Shown piece after piece: positions 62,828 to 64,000 of a stretch of DNA of 64,000 bases; the first letter of the stretch is position 1, and each line of letters starts with the position of its first letter. Position numbers and translations under genes: made by a program. Origin of the DNA: Chloroflexota bacterium (GTDB lineage Bacteria > Chloroflexota > Dehalococcoidia > Lucifugimonadales > Lucifugimonadaceae); NCBI GenBank assembly GCA_013204545.1, contig JABMNN010000061.1, positions 18,831 through 82,830 on the forward strand, written 5' to 3'. The notes under the pieces are model-generated. The model saw only the letters and a list, made by a program, of their open reading frames with translations, ran no database searches and was not told the DNA's origin.

Positions 62828-63961
62828 CTAGATCCGACCCTGAAACACACCGGCGCTAAGCCCCGGCTTTATTTGTTCAGCCATCATCATGGCAAAGTTG
62901 TCGGTCATCCCGCACACGAAGTCTGCTGCCGCTTGCTCAGCGGACCCCGAAAGTTCACGCAGCCACGCGGGGATCGATTCGGGTTTGCGACTGAAGTGTT
63001 CATATAACACTCCGACGATCGCTGCAGCCTTACGCCCTTCAACCGATGCACTGATCGGGTGATAGAAGCGTTCGAACATAAATACCCTGAGATCAGTAAC
63101 AATTTTGCCAAGTTCTGGAGACATTCGAACCCATGGGCTACCGCCAATTTCACCTTCGGAGTTTTCTGAGCCCTCAACTTCAATTTCTCCTGTGCAATCC
63201 CACGAAGACTGTATGACATCTCGCACAACAACATCGACTCGCTGAGAGTGCCTGATACCCAGAGCCTCAACAGCTTCGGATGGTAAATCTTCAATCTTGA
63301 TGTAGTCGGACCGCAATGCATCGAGGATGTCGTGCGCAAGATACGCAAGTGCGTCTGAAATTCTGACGATTTGAGCCTCTAGCGATAGGTTTATCACTGC
63401 TTCTTTTGAAAGGAATGAACCCTCAGGCTTCGAGTGATTGCGAATTCCGTCGATCACGTGTTCGGTCAGATTCAGCCCCTTGCCATCCTTTTCAAGCTCA
63501 GTAACTAGCCTTACAGAGTGACGACTGTGGTGGAATCCACCGGCAAGCATCTGATTCAACACACTCTCACCGATGTGGCCAAAGGGAGTGTGCCCAAGAT
63601 CGTGTCCGAGGCCTATTGCTTCAACTAGATCCTCATTCAAGTTCAACCCACGAGCGATTGAACGCCCTACTTGCGACACCTCAATGACATGCGTTAGTCG
63701 TGTCGTGAAATGATCTCCCTGAGGTGCGACAAATACCTGGCTTTTGTGCTTTAGCCTGCGGAATGAGTTGGTATGTATAACTCGATCCCGATCACGCTGG
63801 AACTCAGTTCTCGTTTCTGAGGGAACCTCGGGAATGGCTCTAACCGATTCAACTGATCTCGAAGCGAAGGGCGATAAAAGCTCTTCACGTTGTTCTAAGC
63901 GCGCACGCACTGAACTTAGGTCGGGATTCTTTTTTCTAGGGATAGTGTCCATCAACTTCAA
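62828..63961 (-). CDS. dgt: Deoxyguanosinetriphosphate triphosphohydrolase-like protein (HD domain)
   Basis: 377 aa. RDRDRVIHTNSFRRLKHKSQVFV is the dGTPase start signature; HD metal-binding residues are in RLTHVIEV, GLGHDLGHTPFGHIGE and DALAYLAHDILDALRSD. Length and motifs match Dgt-type 1 proteins that hydrolyse dNTPs to deoxynucleoside and triphosphate, controlling dNTP pools. Start ATG 63961 or ATG 63952. First gene of the dgt-dnaG-rpoD block; 39 nt remain to the window edge. Confidence 0.92.
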   Translation of the reverse strand: MKLMDTIPRKKNPDLSSVRARLEQREELLSPFASRSVESVRAIPEVPSETRTEFQRDRDRVIHTNSFRRLKHKSQVFVAPQGDHFTTRLTHVIEVSQVGRSIARGLNLNEDLVEAIGLGHDLGHTPFGHIGESVLNQMLAGGFHHSRHSVRLVTELEKDGKGLNLTEHVIDGIRNHSKPEGSFLSKEAVINLSLEAQIVRISDALAYLAHDILDALRSDYIKIEDLPSEAVEALGIRHSQRVDVVVRDVIQSSWDCTGEIEVEGSENSEGEIGGSPWVRMSPELGKIVTDLRVFMFERFYHPISASVEGRKAAAIVGVLYEHFSRKPESIPAWLRELSGSAEQAAADFVCGMTDNFAMMMAEQIKPGLSAGVFQGRI

Positions 63962-64000
63962 GACTATATGCGGAGTCTATTTCGGTCACCTGTCGTATAC

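Noticed and set aside
1-64000. CRISPR arrays, tRNA or rRNA genes, insertion sequences, prophage
   Set aside because: No regularly spaced repeats, cloverleaf-like intergenic sequence, transposase, integrase or phage structural protein was seen; a tRNA scan was not possible by hand over the whole window.

Overview
The window looks like a piece of a free-living, probably marine, Chloroflexota genome of the SAR202/Dehalococcoidia type. This is inferred from gene content and is not tested by phylogeny. Two things point that way: a dgt-dnaG-rpoD block, and many scattered catabolic enzymes of families common in that group (M81/MlrC-like peptidase, Ldh_2 dehydrogenase, sulfatase, PhyH dioxygenase, DUF362, mannonate-dehydratase-like and amidohydrolase proteins). 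Base composition looks even. I see no prophage, insertion sequence, CRISPR array, rRNA or tRNA.

Layout. 0-8 kb: a partial Ldh_2 dehydrogenase, a four-gene envelope-stress-like operon (DUF2089, small membrane protein, SHOCT-like protein, LiaF-like protein), an SDR, gamma-glutamyltranspeptidase, a GNAT protein and an M81 peptidase. 8-16 kb: an MMPL exporter, a lipoprotein with two trypsin-like protease domains, a spermidine-synthase-like protein, then a DsbA-like gene joined to a VKOR gene, and a lipoprotein. 16-25.7 kb: sulfatase, aldo/keto reductase, a four-GAF histidine kinase, a frameshifted CocE/NonD hydrolase and an MBL-fold hydrolase. 25.8-34.5 kb: mfd, proB-proA and an ABC-F ATPase. 34.5-42.5 kb: a catabolic stretch containing a cysteine-rich leader ORF with a terminator, followed by PhyH, a type II methionine aminopeptidase and a DapA-like aldolase. 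42.6-50.4 kb: thpR, a T-box-controlled ileS, an MDR oxidoreductase and a 7TM histidine kinase. 50.8-54.8 kb: a YihY protein and two one-carbon enzymes (a pterin-binding methyltransferase and a MetF-MetV-like fusion). 55-58.2 kb: three TrkA/RCK-type proteins with a Usp protein, then pheA. 58.2-64 kb: two small envelope proteins, then rpoD, dnaG and dgt.

Three observations stand out. (1) The DsbA-like gene has an in-frame TGA exactly where the first active-site cysteine should be (U-P-V-C). A perfect 7-bp hairpin lies 16 nt downstream, and its loop begins 23 nt after the TGA. This is the expected form of a bacterial selenocysteine gene, and its stop codon overlaps the start of a VKOR gene that would reoxidise it. 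(2) A 35-codon ORF with seven Cys codons sits just before a strong intrinsic terminator. An 8-nt stretch inside the ORF is perfectly complementary to the terminator's 5' arm, so the region could work as a cysteine-responsive attenuator for the PhyH operon. (3) ileS has a T-box leader with a complete T-box motif and terminator but apparently only a very short specifier hairpin.
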